This document shows positions 63,863 through 64,000 of a stretch of DNA of 64,000 nucleotides, in pieces. Below the pieces are notes generated by a model. It did not search any database. It was not told where the DNA came from and worked only from the letters and a program-made list of their open reading frames with translations. Position numbers and translations under genes: made by a program. Within the stretch, counting starts at the first letter, position 1; each line of letters starts with the position of its first letter. Origin of the DNA: Pseudozyma flocculosa PF-1 (taxonomy: Eukaryota > Basidiomycota > Ustilaginomycetes > Ustilaginales > Ustilaginaceae); assembly GCF_000417875.1 (NCBI RefSeq), contig NW_006920886.1:294120-358119 (forward strand), in the 5' to 3' direction.

Positions 63863-64000
63863 ATGTTTTCCATACCCCGCCGTCTCCTCTTTGGCGACCA
63901 GTCCAAGCTCGACTTCAAGCTGGACGCCGTCAACGGATTCGCCCGGCTCTACAGCGAAAGGCATATCCCCTACCACGACAGCCGATACTGGTCCGGCTTC
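63863..64000 (+). CDS. HID1: HID1 family protein, N-terminal fragment (cut by window edge)
   Basis: An open frame from the ATG at 63,863 runs off the window with 46 codons visible, starting MFSIPRRLLFGDQSKLDFKL. The SKLDFK start, then an ARLYSERHIPYHD stretch and DSRYWSGF, resembles the conserved N-terminus of the HID-1 family (SKLxFRxAVxxLxExRxIPxxDxxYW). Family knowledge: HID-1 proteins (Ftp105 in fission yeast) are peripheral membrane proteins of the Golgi and trans-Golgi network, with a myristoylation-type N-terminus in animals; that Gly2 is absent here. The assignment rests on one short block. Confidence 0.6.
   Translation, partial: MFSIPRRLLFGDQSKLDFKLDAVNGFARLYSERHIPYHDSRYWSGF

Overview
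The window is GC-rich nuclear DNA from a fungus, most likely a basidiomycete and probably in the Ustilaginomycotina (smuts and relatives). The evidence is the gene set (PSP1, CCH1, PRE6, TVP38-like, a PUF protein, RRP43, COG7, CDC37, ISA2, EGD2, an SLC35F5-like carrier, PMT2, GET2, TFB1, HID1), small introns (mostly 77-150 bp) with mainly GTGAGT-type donors and CAG acceptors, and very small exons. The order assignment is inference; the exact species cannot be read from this sequence. All spliced models below were built by hand from splice sites and family conservation, and each has a coding length divisible by three.

Layout. Bases 1-6,000 hold two tandem genes for secreted Gly/Met-rich and Ala-rich proteins with dibasic (Kex2-type) sites; the second has a broken reading frame. 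PSP1 (6,063-9,197, minus) follows. A gene-poor stretch (9.2-13.2 kb) leads into a 7 kb island (13,263-20,357) of nested non-autonomous DNA transposons. They share the terminal inverted repeat CATAGCTAGCAGCA, leave 3-bp target duplications, carry arrays of subterminal palindromes and contain a central hairpin. I do not recognise this family, and it is the best candidate for something undescribed here. The island contains an assembly gap (13,594-13,979). An intron-containing tRNA-Gly(GCC) lies just beyond it.

From 20.9 kb to the right edge the window is a compact array of conserved housekeeping genes, many in divergent or convergent pairs: CCH1 calcium channel (minus) / PRE6 proteasome alpha4 (plus) / TVP38-like (minus) / PUF (plus) / RRP43 exosome subunit (minus) / COG7 (plus) / CDC37 (minus) / ISA2 (minus) / EGD2 NAC-alpha (plus) / SLC35F5-like carrier (plus) / PMT2 (minus) / GET2 (plus) / TFB1 (minus) / HID1 start (plus, cut by the window edge). 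Several act along the secretory route: COG7 and TVP38-like at the Golgi, PMT2 and GET2 at the ER, EGD2 at the ribosome exit, HID1 at the trans-Golgi. There is no sign that they form a co-regulated cluster.

Two gene models depend on microexons: 7 nt in PRE6 and 9 nt in CCH1. Without them the conserved proteins cannot be read. Intron load is very uneven: PRE6 has nine introns in 795 coding bases, while COG7 and PMT2 are about 3 kb uninterrupted.
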